Shown here: positions 9,855 through 19,755 of the stretch, piece by piece
How the letters are laid out: each line of letters opens with the position of its first letter
Position numbering within the stretch: position 1 is the first letter of the stretch
Source: Phaeoceros laevis
Taxonomy: Eukaryota; Anthocerotophyta; Anthocerotopsida; Notothyladales
Reading direction: 5' to 3'
Length of the DNA: 34,825 bases
NCBI GenBank assembly: GCA_049999765.1
Contig: JBNGIQ010007852.1
Span: forward strand, 1 to 34,825
The notes under the pieces: generated by a model
What the model saw: only the letters and a program-made list of their open reading frames with translations
Told to the model about the DNA's origin: nothing
Databases searched by the model: none
Translations under genes and position numbers: made by a program

Positions 9855-10490
9855 ACCCTCTATCTTAAGTAGCTCCGTGTTCAGCCCAAGTTTTCCTGCC
9901 TCCTGGAGGAGGCGCTAGCATTTCATCTTCAATGCTCATCTCCAAGAGGACTGGTGTATGATCTGACCGCGTCGTGCCTGGAATTATTCCATACCTTTAG
10001 ACCTTCTGCTTCCAGCTCTCAGGTACGTAAATTCTATCAAGTCTGCTCGTTATAAACTTTGCAGGGTCAGCACAATCATTGGTCCAGCTGAACTTGAGTG
10101 ACGTTAACGTCACTTACGTTCTCATTTTTGTGTAGGATAGCTATGCAAGGGGTCACTAATTTGGAGTTTGGTATCCAACAATTCTTGCCAGGTCAACGAC
10201 ACATGAGTTCTCTCAGGGTTGTTACCACCCTCTTTGTCGGTGCTCACTTCGACAAAGTTAAAATCTCCCCCCAAAAACCAATCGATGTCTTCCTCTAGTT
10301 GTGTTTCCATCCTAATCCACGTTCTTTGTCTTTTTGTAGCTTCGTTAGCTGTGTATAAGTTGCAGACACACACACACACACACACCTGTGTCCAGTTTCA
10401 ACTTGATCCAATTAAACCTCTTGTTTGGATCTTGGCCTACTGCCACCACTTTGTCCGCAAGCTCCAACTTAACAGTTATGGCTAGCCCAC
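9855..10490 (-). pseudogene. LINE endonuclease (APE) domain, 5'-truncated
   Basis: The minus strand gives a segment beginning 'GGLAITVKLELADKVV', then 'FLGGDFNFVE' with the GDFN metal and active-site motif. Further on come 'DRIYVPESW' and 'RSDHTPVLLE' with the conserved SDH near the end of the domain. These are hallmarks of the AP-endonuclease domain that nicks target DNA for LINE insertion. The N-terminal part of the domain is missing. A CA microsatellite at 10366-10385 sits in the reading frame and encodes a Val-Cys run. At least one stop lies between GDFN and SDH. Confidence 0.85.
10366..10385. repeat. (AC)10 microsatellite
   Basis: A pure dinucleotide run of about 20 bp lies inside the LINE endonuclease coding sequence, just before the segment 'NLYTANEATKRQR'. 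It probably expanded after the element became inactive. Confidence 0.9.
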
Positions 10491-10774
10491 CTCAAGAGGT
10501 GCTTGCACTGCCTTCATATCAATGTTGGCCTTCATCAACCGGTGCTTGTCACGGTGTTCCTGCTGGTGCGCGGTGCTGGCTGCGTTGCTGTTGGGAAACA
10601 AAGGGAGGAGGGCGTCCTGCCTCCCGCTTGTCTAGCACCCTGCCTGGCCTCCGCCGCGAGCCATAGCTTGCCATCTGTTGGCCATGGATGGTCCGCATCC
10701 ACCGGCTCTCAAAGTGATACGTGGTTCATTGTGGTGGCATTAAGGCCAAGGGCATCCATTGGAAGGGTCATGTT
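10491..10774. other. Unassigned spacer
   Basis: No coding motif, terminal repeat or RNA gene was recognised between the truncated LINE 5' end and the tandem duplication that follows. Confidence 0.4.
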
Positions 10775-11118
10775 AACAAGATCCAAAAAAGCATAACTTT
10801 TGCATAACTTGTCGAACTAAAATAAAATTACCACCACTGTATTTTGAATGCATGCTGCAGCTTGAATTGTAATGAATACTTACAACTAACCTATCTTTCC
10901 TAGGCGCCGGCTACCGGCCTTACTTAGTTGTGCTCTTAATAAACTAAACAAGATTAAAAAAAGCATAACTTTTGCACATATTGTTGGATTAAAATAAAAA
11001 TACCACCATTGGATTCCGAGTGCAATTTTGCATCTATTAGTGTAATAAATTCTTGCAACGAGCATATCTTTTCCAGGCGCCGGTTACCGGTGTTACTTAG
11101 TCGTGCTCTTAATAAACT
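10775..11118. repeat. 172-bp tandem duplication
   Basis: Copy 1 starts at 10775 (AACAAGATCC, then a shared 'AAAAAAGCATAACTTTTGC') and copy 2 at 10947. Both end in 'TTACTTAGT', 'GTGCTCTTAATAAACTAA'. Each copy holds a GGCGCCGG(C/T)TACCGG near-palindrome. The copies are clearly homologous but diverged. No coding content is seen. Confidence 0.85.
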
Positions 11119-12959
11119 AAGGTTCAAAAAAGAGAAAATATTGGCAAATCTTCTCGGTGTGGAGACTCCATGTTGATTGGTGGGGGAGTAGACGATGCAC
11201 GGAGGAAATGAGAGCGCGATGCACGCAAAGAAGCTGGACATTGCTTATATCATGCTGACAAACTGCACGTCGTCTGTCTATGATTGATAGAGTCTTTCTT
11301 GGCCATTTGGAGACTCCACATGACGGAAGGTTAAATATCCTTAATGGAACTTGCCCTTTCTATTAGGTCTTTACTTATGTTCTTTCCCGTTGCAATGTCC
11401 GTGATATAAGATCTCGACCATTATGCCGGTACTGTCGGCCGCACATGTGGATCTGGCAAAAACCGGCTAAAGCTGGTGAATCCAAGTTTTGGCAGCGGCT
11501 GTCTGCTGTCTGCGGTTCACCGGCCACTGTCACTATAGTCTCCCCCGCGGATATGGCCTCATAGCAACGTGCTACATATGTCTTCAACATATATATCGAA
11601 CAGCTGGTCAGGTAAGCTGAGTGTCACGTCCACTGTAGAATCGAGAACCCAGAACATGGAAGTTTTAATATTTTGGAATCTCTTGAACATCTCCTGCTTG
11701 GTTGCACACAATTCTTTGAGCCATGGGGTCAGGGCATTGGTGGCAGTTGTAAGCAGGTCAGTAACCAAAGAAAACACAAAATGATGGGCATTTGTGAGCC
11801 AGCGGTGTTTCTTACGGTGTTGTTTGTACGCCTTGCAATTGCTTGCTTACAATCTGATCCCCCCGGTATGTTTGCCATCCTGAGAGCATATCTTGTCACT
11901 GGTGACGGGCGATGGGCTGGTCGCCCTCGGGTTTAATATTTATGAATGAAATCTTAAGGCAATGTAGATGCAGTCCGTGGAGGTCATCGAAGTAGCTTTC
12001 ATTGAAGCGCTTTGGTTGGGACGATGAGGCCGAAGAAAAAATTAAAAACTATTTAAAAAGCCCAAATCGGCCCTCAACTAGAGCTATGAAATTGAGCAGA
12101 GAGCCCTATTCGTAGAGGTCCTAAGAACATTTTCTAACCCTTACTTGATAGGTCTAAAGGTTGTAAGGACAACTAGGGCCTGCTCTTTTTTTACCATTCT
12201 CCACTTCTCGTGGGTCCTCATACCTAGAGGTTCCAAGGTTAAGAGGAAGTGCATTTATCCCAGTGGTAGAGGGCATGCTGATAGTGGCATACATGAAAAG
12301 CTTTTAAAGATTTATCCAATGACAAGCATGAGCTCCGCTAAAAAAAAGATCCTACTTACTCTTTGTTCTTCACTTCCAAAACCAAGTTTCTCCTTATTAC
12401 TTGTGGTTTTAGGTCTTGGAAACTTTTGCGAAATAAAACAGATTGGGAGAAGATCTTTCGAGAGAGCAGAATGTTCCAAGCCTAGAAAGTCGGTAATGAA
12501 AGTATATATACTTGGTGCAAGTGCACATTCATTGTTATTTACAGCGGGTGGGATATGTAGTTATCTTTGGCCAAGCACGACAAGTGAACCCCCGACACAC
12601 CATGTCATATATCTATCTTCACTGAGTAATGATCTCTTATTTGGAATTGAGGGCTTTACTATCCATCTGCAACTGGCCAATTGGTTACGTCAATACTATC
12701 CAAAGATCTAACCAAACTGCTCAAATGTCTCAAAAATTTTGAGATCAATGCTATAGTATGCATATTATTCTTTAGTAATTAACTAAAAAAAACAAGTTAT
12801 TCTTTAGCATGTGCTCAGCTCTTAAACTATCCAAAAATATCAACATGGTGAAGTTGACTACCCATGGACTTTCAAATACCTAGAGAAGGAGATGGAGTAA
12901 GTCTATTTTTTAAATAGATGCATGAGTTCTTTAGGTTGGAAAACGTGGACGAACGAGCT
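11119..12959. other. Unassigned region with one 188-codon open frame
   Basis: The longest frame (plus, 12145-12711) has a hydrophobic middle ('LLTLCSSLPKPSFSLLLVVL') and no motif I recognise. Base composition shifts to AT-rich from about 12000. Other short frames at 11375-11936 look like chance. It could contain unrecognised exons; I cannot support a gene call. Confidence 0.35.
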
Positions 12960-14016
12960 TTAGCAGTCATTTGATTTCACAAAACCATTAAAATCAACGA
13001 CACCATGAAAATCAAGAACTTGACCATTAGATCCAATATCAAGTGCATCCATGTCTCCAATATAGTTTGCATTTTTCTTATTCTTCTTGATTTCATCCAA
13101 TCCAATACCAATTGTAGCCATAGTTTTCGAAATAGCAGCTTCTGCTGCAATGTGTGCTAATCTTACGTTTGCTGCTTCAAATTCGTTGTAAGCTGCACCT
13201 TCTCCTAGTAAGTAGTTAAAAACATCCTCACCATCTTGACCTCTTGCTCTTGCCAAATAAACAGGTGTAAGCCCAAATACATCCTCTTTATTAAAATCTG
13301 CCCCATATTGTACTAAAAGTTCTATGTACTTTAATTAAGAGAATCTACGATTTCATCTAATGAGAAGTGGACTACTTTATATCAAAATTAGCACCATAAA
13401 GAGTACTTACATAAGAGTCCTAAACTAGGACAGCTTGAAATGCCTACATAAGGATACGTACTATACCTAATTTTCCTACTCTTGCAGCCCAATGAATTGC
13501 TGTCCTGTAATAGATACCATGCAAATATTTACAACTAAGATAATGTAAATATTTTCCAATATTGAATCTCTCTAGTACAAATCCATATTAAAATAGACAT
13601 TAAATATCAATGCCTGCCGCTGTGTTGGTCAACAATATGGATGTTAGCACTAAGTCGGATGAGAGCTACACATGTTTGAAGGTGACCACAATCTGCTGCC
13701 CAAATAAGAGCTGTTCTTCCATATTTATCCTATTGTTCCATATGACAACACCATCAATACAAATACTGTGCTTCATCTAAAATGATAAATTACTGAAAAC
13801 AATAAGATGGACCTTTGCATCGATATCAAAATCCCTCGTGGTGGAAAAACGGTATAGAGCCTTGTTGTCCCCTTTCTCTGCCGCATCAAACACAGAAGTG
13901 ACGTCATTTCTCACTGTGCTTAGCTCATATATCGAAAATAGGCGATTAGGCCGAGCCGCTTTGTCTGTAAGCCTTACACCAAATCTTTTGGTATTTGCTG
14001 CAATGGCTGCTTCCAT
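12960..14016 (-). CDS. Ankyrin-repeat protein gene, small exons, possibly decayed
   Basis: The first exon starts with ATG at 14016 ('MEAAIAANTKRFGVRLTDKA') and ends near 'DFDIDAK' with an AAG|GTCC donor at about 13820. The second exon (from about 13730, after ...CAATAG) gives 'GRTALIWAADCGHLQTCVAL'. The third exon (from about 13508, after ...TATTACAG) gives 'TAIHWAARVGKLGIVRIL'. Later pieces give 'YGANFDIK', then 'YIELLVQYGADFNKEDVFG' and 'LTPVYLARARGQDGEDVFN', with a helical tail ending at a stop at 12960. The 'G-TALHWAA-GH' pattern is the ankyrin repeat, a protein-interaction module. The exon 2/3 join restores the consensus but needs a GC donor. Exon borders after exon 3 are uncertain, so the gene may be intact with introns or degenerate. 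Confidence 0.65.
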
Positions 14017-14889
14017 GATCTGCGCTCATGTGAAACCAAGTTTCTACACGATAGTTACACTATTCACTTTTAGAGATATACTAAAACTAAAGCAAAATAT
14101 AAACAGAGAAAAATTCAATTACTTAATTGCAATATTTTGGAACAGTCCTCAAATGATCTCATAGATATAGGTTGTCTCAAAACTCATGTGAGGCACTCAT
14201 GTGTATCACATCATTAAGAGTGTGTGTACATTCTATAAGCTTGCTTTTTATGACCAAAGAAGTGATTTGTAATTCCCTAGATTCATTGTGTTCTATAATT
14301 TTGACTGGAAACTCTTCAAAAACCAAGTTTCGTGATGTTAGGTGCAAATGTTGCACCTAATTAGGCGCAAATGTTGCACCTAATATAAACTTGCACGATG
14401 ATCCCCATAAGCTCACATTGAGTTGTTTTTTCTCTTATAACCTGAAGCACAAATGGCCTTTACGTTATTCCTTCCTCGTCGTGGAGCAGGCTGAAGGGTG
14501 GAGCTGGCCAGGGTGGATTGAATGGGCCTGGAAGCGCCGCCAGCAGGATCAGAGTTGTGAGGTGGACTGAGCGGCCAGTGCACGGGTCTCCATGGCAGAG
14601 CCTCCTCCCTTCGACATGATAAGAAAAAACTTACTCGAATATTCTGGAAATGTTGGATGCAAGACCTATTGTTGTTATTACAGATGGCAATTTTGCTGTG
14701 CACATATATCCGAAACATGGGAGCCTGGGCGAAGTTTGTAGATTGTTTGAGCAATTGCCCAAGAAGAGATGTGGTAGCACGGCTGCTCTCAGTTGCCGCT
14801 TTGACCGTCTCCCTCCCGTATAGAATCATCCGGAGAGCAGGGCTGAGAAGAATCTAAAGTTGGACTAGAAATTGATGATATCATTGTCA
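14017..14889. other. AT-rich intergenic stretch, no gene recognised
   Basis: This would be the promoter side of the ankyrin gene. It contains the tandem palindromes listed separately. An open frame on the minus strand at 14413-14829 shows no recognisable motif. Confidence 0.4.
14338..14383. repeat. Two tandem 23-bp palindromes
   Basis: TTAGGTGCAA-ATG-TTGCACCTAA (14338-14360) is a perfect inverted repeat with a 3-nt centre. An immediately adjacent copy (14361-14383) differs by one base (GGCG for GGTG). Confidence 0.9.
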
Positions 14890-15500
14890 AATTCGTGTGC
14901 AGATAAATTCGGGTACGGATCGAATGCATTTTTTGGCAATCATCTCTTGCGCATGTACATATGCACGTGAAGGTCGGTTACATGAGACGATGCGAGTGTT
15001 CACCCGAGTGGTCACACCAAATGTGTTCATGTGTGTTCTCCGTTATCTCTGCACAGGCTGAACGGGGGAAACCTAGTCAGGCCAGTCAACTGTACCATGT
15101 GATGCGCAGGTTAGGTTTGGAGCCAAATAATCACATCTTTGACGCTGCCCTGCAGCTTGTGCAAGGCCGGTAGATATGCAGGCAGCTGCATTCAGGGATG
15201 GCAGTCATCCACAAGGAATGTGATAACATGGAACGACCATGATGAATGGCTATGCTGAGCATGGGCTCTGTCCCTAGGAGCTTGCATTGTATGCAAGGAT
15301 GGAGCAGGAAGGCATGATATTAATAACAGTGTCACGCTTGCTTGCCACCAGGAGATTGTATTGTATGCAAGAATGGATCAGGAAGGCCTAATTATAGGAG
15401 GGCGATTTTAAGTTTGTTTGCATCCTGAAAGCTTGTGGAAGTGCTGGTGCTATACCACAGGGCAAGCAGCTTGCCCAGCGTTTAGGGATCATAAAAAGAA
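14890..15500 (+). pseudogene. PPR protein pseudogene
   Basis: Plus-strand pieces in different frames give 'KFGYGSNAFFGNHLLRMYI', 'SVISAQAERGKPSQASQLYH', 'VMRRLGLEPNNHIFDAALQ' and later 'FKFVCILKACGSAGAIPQGK'. The first piece is nearly the same as the PPR fragment at 7300 in this window, so they are paralogues. Stops and frame changes occur every 100-200 bp. A duplicated tract (GCATTGTATGCAAGGATGGA and GTATTGTATGCAAGAATGGA at about 15281 and 15357) suggests local duplication within the repeats. No start codon context or C-terminal domain remains. Confidence 0.72.
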
Positions 15501-16591
15501 GGTCCTGGGACTGTTCAGGACACCAACACTGGCAGGGAAGATGAGCCCTCTTTAGAGGAGCGTGAGCAGGCGATGGGTTTCAGGCCGGGCACCACTCGAG
15601 TGCCACCTTTATCCCGACATCGCCGCTGCACCTTGTTAGGCCGGGCCATGGACCTTAATTGTCTTACATGGCTGTTAGCCCTATGTCTCATGTTTCAGAT
15701 GTTTTACAGAGTGCAGTTGCTCACTTTTCAGCTTTTCTTTGTCATGTGATTAAGGCATTTTTTATATGTGGCTGTTCAAGCAGGCTTTGTCTTAGCTGCC
15801 TTCACAAGCTCACAGCAGGACAGGTAGCTTTGTGTCACATGGCAGCTCTAGTTTATGCATTATACATGTTGCTTGATGTTGCTTTCTTAGAACCAGATCT
15901 AGTCTACAACCCTTGAACAACCTTTCACAGCAAAGATGCCATGTAGCACGACACAGCTGCAACTGCATGCAGGAAGCTTCAGGCACACTTGAACTGCCTG
16001 TATGGCATCCTAGATGTACAGCGCCACCAGGATTCTGCACCAACAACCAACAGAGCAACTCGTCAGTACGCTGGAACACCGGGAATCACCAAGGCAAGCA
16101 GGCAGTGGGAGTACTTGCCATATCTGAGAAAATGTCTGCCGTCCTCAGTGAATTCGCAACCAGCATACATGAATTTGTCAAGGCAGTTGGGAAGGAACCG
16201 GAAAGGAGCATCAGGTGCAAGCTGGGGCATCCCCTGTGCAGTCCGCCAGCGGGAGTGAACAATCTCAAGCTCGTCCTCCAGGGAATACAGCTTTGCGAAC
16301 TCCGCGCACACACCACAAGGTCGGCGATGACACACAGCACATGCAACCAGCACCAGCGCCAGCAGCGCAGCGGCATCAAAATCACAAGTTAGGGCCATCA
16401 CCGGCAACGGGAGCTCAGCACGAGAGTGAAAATAATGTTCACGGCTCGAAATGAGCTGCCGACGGCCGTAACCTGCGAAGTAAGCAAGCCCTAATTCGTG
16501 TCTTCTATGCCCTAACTTGGCAAAGCAAGGAGAATGCATGAAAAATCATTTTTCTCGCAGCATTAATTAGCAGAAAATAATCTAGTGGGAG
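15501..16591. other. Unassigned region with a coding-like minus-strand frame
   Basis: A minus-strand open frame (16539-16063, 158 codons) contains a hydrophobic stretch, 'AAALLALVLVACAV', followed by 'FAKLYSLEDELEIVHSRW' and 'FRFLPNCLDKFMYAGCEF'. Its composition looks protein-like, and an internal Met just before the hydrophobic stretch could make a signal anchor. I recognise no family, and the frame is not continued by an obvious neighbouring exon. The rest of the stretch shows nothing supportable. Confidence 0.3.
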
Positions 16592-16846
16592 TAAAAGTAA
16601 ATAAAAGGTAGAAGTATAGCCAGCATTATTATTCATTTAATTAATAGGCTAAATATATATAACAAACCGTCGGATATGAATCGCTGGGATTCATACCGAC
16701 AAACATGAAACGGCAACCGCCACTAGTCACGGGACGGGGCACTCCCAACGGTCGTGTCCACTCACGCACATTTAAGCGGCCACACGGGCACGCGAATCAA
16801 TCACCTTTTCTATGCAATCTGTCTGCCTACGATCCTAAGTTCTATA
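16592..16846 (+). repeat. Inverted LTR fragment at the left end
   Basis: This sequence on the plus strand matches the reverse complement of 28687-28942. Shared words are TAAAAGGTAGAA, 'TAGGCTAAA', 'AACAAACCG', 'GGATATGAATC', 'GAAACGGCAACCG', 'CACTCCCAACGGTCGTGTCC', 'AAGCGGCCACACGGGCACGC' and 'CGATCCTAAGTTCTA'. It is therefore in the opposite orientation to the 5' LTR. It joins RNase H directly at about 16847, just after the residues 'HRAGSI'. Confidence 0.88.
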
Positions 16847-18408
16847 CTCCCTGCACGGTGAGTAACATCAAACTCATATTCTTGAAGAATGAGTGCCCAA
16901 CGGGCCAACTTGCTGCTCAATTTGTCATTTGTCATCAACCACTTCAAGGATTGGTGATCTGTAAACAAACGAAACTTCTTGCCGTACAAATAGGGCCGAA
17001 AATGGGACACAGCCCACACCACTGCAAGACACTCTCCTTCGTATGACGAATAGTTGGACTCATCTTTGTTGTTACTGCGGGACGCATACGCAACTACATG
17101 CTCGTCACATCCTTCTTCTTGTTGAGTGAGTACAGCGCCAATGCCCAAACCCGACCAGTCGGTGTGCAAAATGAAAGCCTTGGAAAAGTCAGGTCTCCGC
17201 AGCAGTGGTTGTTCTGTCAGGCTTCGCTTGAGTTGCTCGAATGCATCCTGGCATTCCGGGCTCCAATCCCATTGAGCATCCTTCTTCAGCAGGCCATACA
17301 GGGGTTTAGCCACCCGACTAAATTCTGGCACATAAGTCCTATAGTAATTGCGAAGGCCTATGAAAGCTCTCAACCTAGGAATGTCCTGTGGCACGGGAAC
17401 CTTGTTGATCGCATCCACCTTGGCCATGTGGGGCATAATGCCATCTGGCACCACTCTATGACCCAAGTACACCACTGTGTCCATCGCCAGTTCGCACTTG
17501 GCAGGGTGACATTTCAGGTTAGCTTTGATCAAACGCTGAAACAAGTCCTCAAGGTGCCTCAAATGATCATCAAAATTGCAGCTATGGACCAAAACATAAT
17601 CTATGTAGCACTTAAGAAACCCTGAACCCGAAAGTACCTGGTCCATGACCCTCTAGAAGGCTACTGGAGCATTCTTCAGCCCAAAGGGCATAACTAGCCA
17701 CTCCCAGAGTTGGTTGATGCCGTGGAACGCGGTTTTGCAGCAGTCTTCTTCCTCAAGCAATATTTGGTTGAAACCCTGTCTTAGATCGAGGATAGAAAAG
17801 TACTTAGCATCACCAATACTATCGAAAATCTCCTCTGGCGTGGGCATGGGATACCTGTCCTGTGGAGTGATCAAATTGAGGGGCCGATAGTCCCCGCACA
17901 TCCTCTTCTCCGTCCATAACCCATCAGAATCTTTTTTTGCTGGAAGAACAGTGGCTGTAGCGTAGCTAGATGCTGATGGCCTGATCAATCCTGCCGCATG
18001 CAGCTGCTTGCACCTTGCATCCACCAAGTCCCATTCACTCTTGCTCAACTAATGCTTCCGCTTGAATATAGGTGAATTGTCAGCAAGATTGAGCTTAAAC
18101 TTGGCAACACGACACTTACCCAGTTCACTCATAGAGAACGCGAAGCATTCTCTGTACTTCAACAACAATTCCTGCAGCCTTTCCCGTTCTTTTTCTGTCA
18201 GCTGGGGTCCCATACTCCACATGAATGCATCAGGATCCTTGAGCCTAGGCAGTGGATACCCAGCTCCCTGTTTCATGGCGTCCAGCGTTTCTATATGGTA
18301 CGCTGAGTAACATGCACCCTCCTGCACAGGCATATGCCTGAAACTAGGCTGCAATGAGTCGTCATTCCACAAAAAGCTTGGGAACCCCCCCCTCTGCTGA
18401 GTCGAGAA
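16810..18408 (-). pseudogene. Ty3/gypsy reverse transcriptase and RNase H
   Basis: In one frame on the minus strand, with two TAG stops (18049-18051 and 17653-17655): a pre-RT region 'LQELLLKYRECFAFSMSEL', then 'SASSYATATVLPAKKDSDG', 'MCGDYRPLNLITPQDRYPMP', motif A 'FSILDLRQGFNQILLEEED' and motif B 'LVMPFGLKNAPVAF'. The catalytic box is 'YIDYVLVHS', where YIDD is expected, so the second Asp is lost. The connection domain has 'RLRAFIGLRNYYRTYVPEF'. RNase H follows with 'FILHTDWSGLGIGAVLTQ' (first Asp), 'YEGECLAVVWAV' (Glu) and 'LFTDHQSLKWL' (Asp). The enzyme would copy element RNA to DNA. The frame breaks at 'THRAGSI' and enters the inverted LTR fragment. No integrase follows. Confidence 0.92.
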
Positions 18409-18508
18409 NNNNNNNNNNNNNNNNNNNNNNNNNNNNNNNNNNNNNNNNNNNNNNNNNNNNNNNNNNNNNNNNNNNNNNNNNNNNNNNNNNNNNNNNNNNN
18501 NNNNNNNN
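18409..18508. other. Assembly gap (100 N)
   Basis: Exactly 100 N; the true length is unknown. It lies between the methyltransferase C-terminus and the RT of the retrotransposon, so their linkage in one polyprotein cannot be read directly here. Confidence 0.99.
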
Positions 18509-18827
18509 CCCCAACAGTGGGCCGGAAGTTGTACCTACCAGCACAAGGTAGATAGACGAAGTCCGGGTGCCATGTGACAGAAGAATAAACAGGCCTACTG
18601 CTGCTGATCCCACGGAGCATTTGAAAGATCAAACAGGCCGACATCAGCCATGAAAGCGAATTAAGGTCCAGAGCTCTACCCAAAATGGCATTGCGTTGGG
18701 GCTGGTTTAACTTGCGATGGGCGGTAGTACCTGCCTGAAAGCCCATCGCACGCTCTCGCTCCTCAGCGCTGGGAACTTCCCATTTCCCAGTGGCCTCTCG
18801 ATGAATGAATGAATTAATGGTGACTGG
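18509..18827 (-). pseudogene. Methyltransferase C-terminal part (motifs IX-X)
   Basis: The minus-strand frame reads 'TINSFIHREATGKWEVPS', 'AEERERAMGFQAGTTAH' and 'QPQRNAILGRALDLNSLSWL'. The 'E-R-GF' element followed about 20 residues later by 'LGRALDLNSL' matches the order and spacing of motifs IX and X at the end of C5-cytosine methyltransferases, as in DNMT3 ('MERVFGF' then 'LLGRSWSV'). It supplies what the methyltransferase piece at 23984 lacks. Both pieces abut a copy of CCAGTCA on the minus strand. The frame then continues into sequence that leads, across the gap, to RT. Identification rests on motif order, not on a database match. Confidence 0.72.
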
Positions 18828-19020
18828 TCTGGGCATTGGGCCAACCGGACAGCAAAGGGGCCACGGACGCGACTCAATCTAAGGACCCTGCTTACGTTCT
18901 AGCTGCCTACGATTACCTACCTATGTACCTACTTTGGTTTTTCCTACTGGTGCTCCTACCCCATGCTCTTTCCCACTGTCTTCTCTCGGTTTTTACTCTC
19001 CTTTTTTTCTCTCTTCTAGC

Positions 19021-19083
19021 TACCCCACTACCTAACCTAACTACCCCACTACCTAACCTAACTACCCCACTACCTAACCTAAC
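19021..19083. repeat. 21-bp tandem repeat, 3 perfect units
   Basis: TACCCCACTACCTAACCTAAC is repeated three times without change, then decays. Being a multiple of three it stays open in frame (Leu-Pro-Asn-Leu-Thr-Thr-Pro), but there is no sign of a real protein. Confidence 0.95.
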
Positions 19084-19117
19084 TACCTACCCGCCTACCC
19101 AGCGTAGTCATTGGCCC

Positions 19118-19153
19118 TGCTGGCTGCCTTGAGCAAGCTCAAGGCAGCCAGCA
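19118..19153. repeat. Perfect 16-bp hairpin with 4-nt loop
   Basis: TGCTGGCTGCCTTGAG (19118-19133) is exactly complementary to CTCAAGGCAGCCAGCA (19138-19153) around CAAG. The GC-rich stem would be very stable. It is not followed by a T-tract, so a terminator is unlikely. Confidence 0.9.
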
Positions 19154-19755
19154 ATCCTGCTGCTAGGCTGACTGCTTGCTTGAGTGTTGGGTAGCTTGTC
19201 CTATACGAGCATCTTGACACACTTTTTCCTCTCACTTCTTTGGATGAATTAATGGTAACCGGTTTGGGCGATGAATGAATGAATTACTGGTAACCGGTCT
19301 GGGCTGTAATGTTGTGCTTGGCCCGCAGGTGTGCTGTGTGTGCTGCTGTATACTTTCTTCCGTGAATTCAGAAGGACAGGTTTTCATGCTCTTATCGAAT
19401 GCCGTGGTTTTGCGGGGACATAGCCTTGGTGCTATCATGTGCATTGCTCCGGTTCTCCCATTTATCTGATATCTTGTGTTCTTGGCGTCAGGCAGCTCGG
19501 GCATGTTTTCTTAGTGGCTGTGGCTGAAATTTTTGTAGTAGCAGTCCAGTGTGACGCGTACTTCATGTTATGACCATAAGGTGCAGAGATTGTTTCTGGC
19601 CAGCAGTGCTGACGGAGGTCCACTCGCCTCCTCCATTTGTTTTGTAACATGGGGCCTTATGTCATTTCCAGAATGTAGTCTTAGGTTGTTATCGTTGTAG
19701 TAAATTACACTGCCCCTACATTCTCTGAGAGGCTTGTTGTCGAGACTCGTTTCCA

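Larger units (their letters stand above)
4223..10490 (-). mobile_element. L1-like LINE, split by two nested insertions
   Basis: Read on the minus strand from 10490 down to 4223, the element shows an AP-type endonuclease, a linker, a reverse transcriptase and a C-terminal region in the order typical of plant L1 elements. It is interrupted by a TIR element (6178-8708) and a MITE-like element (5335-5897). When both insertions and their flanking duplications are ignored, the RT reading frame continues in phase, which confirms a single LINE. The 5' end appears truncated: homology starts inside the endonuclease. There is no clear poly(A) tail at the 3' end. It carries several stops and frameshifts and a damaged RT active site, so it is inactive. 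The two later insertions date it as the oldest layer here. Confidence 0.88.
18800..19304. repeat. Three copies of a 27-35-bp motif
   Basis: The motif GATGAATGAATGAATTAATG followed by GTGACTGGTCTGGGC occurs at 18800-18834, with shortened or variant copies at 19243-19269 and 19270-19304 (GGTAACCGGTYTGGGC endings). The last two are adjacent. The first overlaps methyltransferase coding sequence. Confidence 0.85.

Noticed and set aside
12145-12711. 188-codon plus-strand frame as a protein gene
   Set aside because: No motif, no neighbouring exon and no family recognised; kept only as part of an unassigned region.
19021-19083. Telomere-like repeat (CCTAA words)
   Set aside because: The unit is 21 bp (TACCCCACTACCTAACCTAAC), not a 7-bp telomere repeat, and there are only three copies.
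19118-19153. Transcription terminator
   Set aside because: It has no T-tract and lies in a eukaryotic context.
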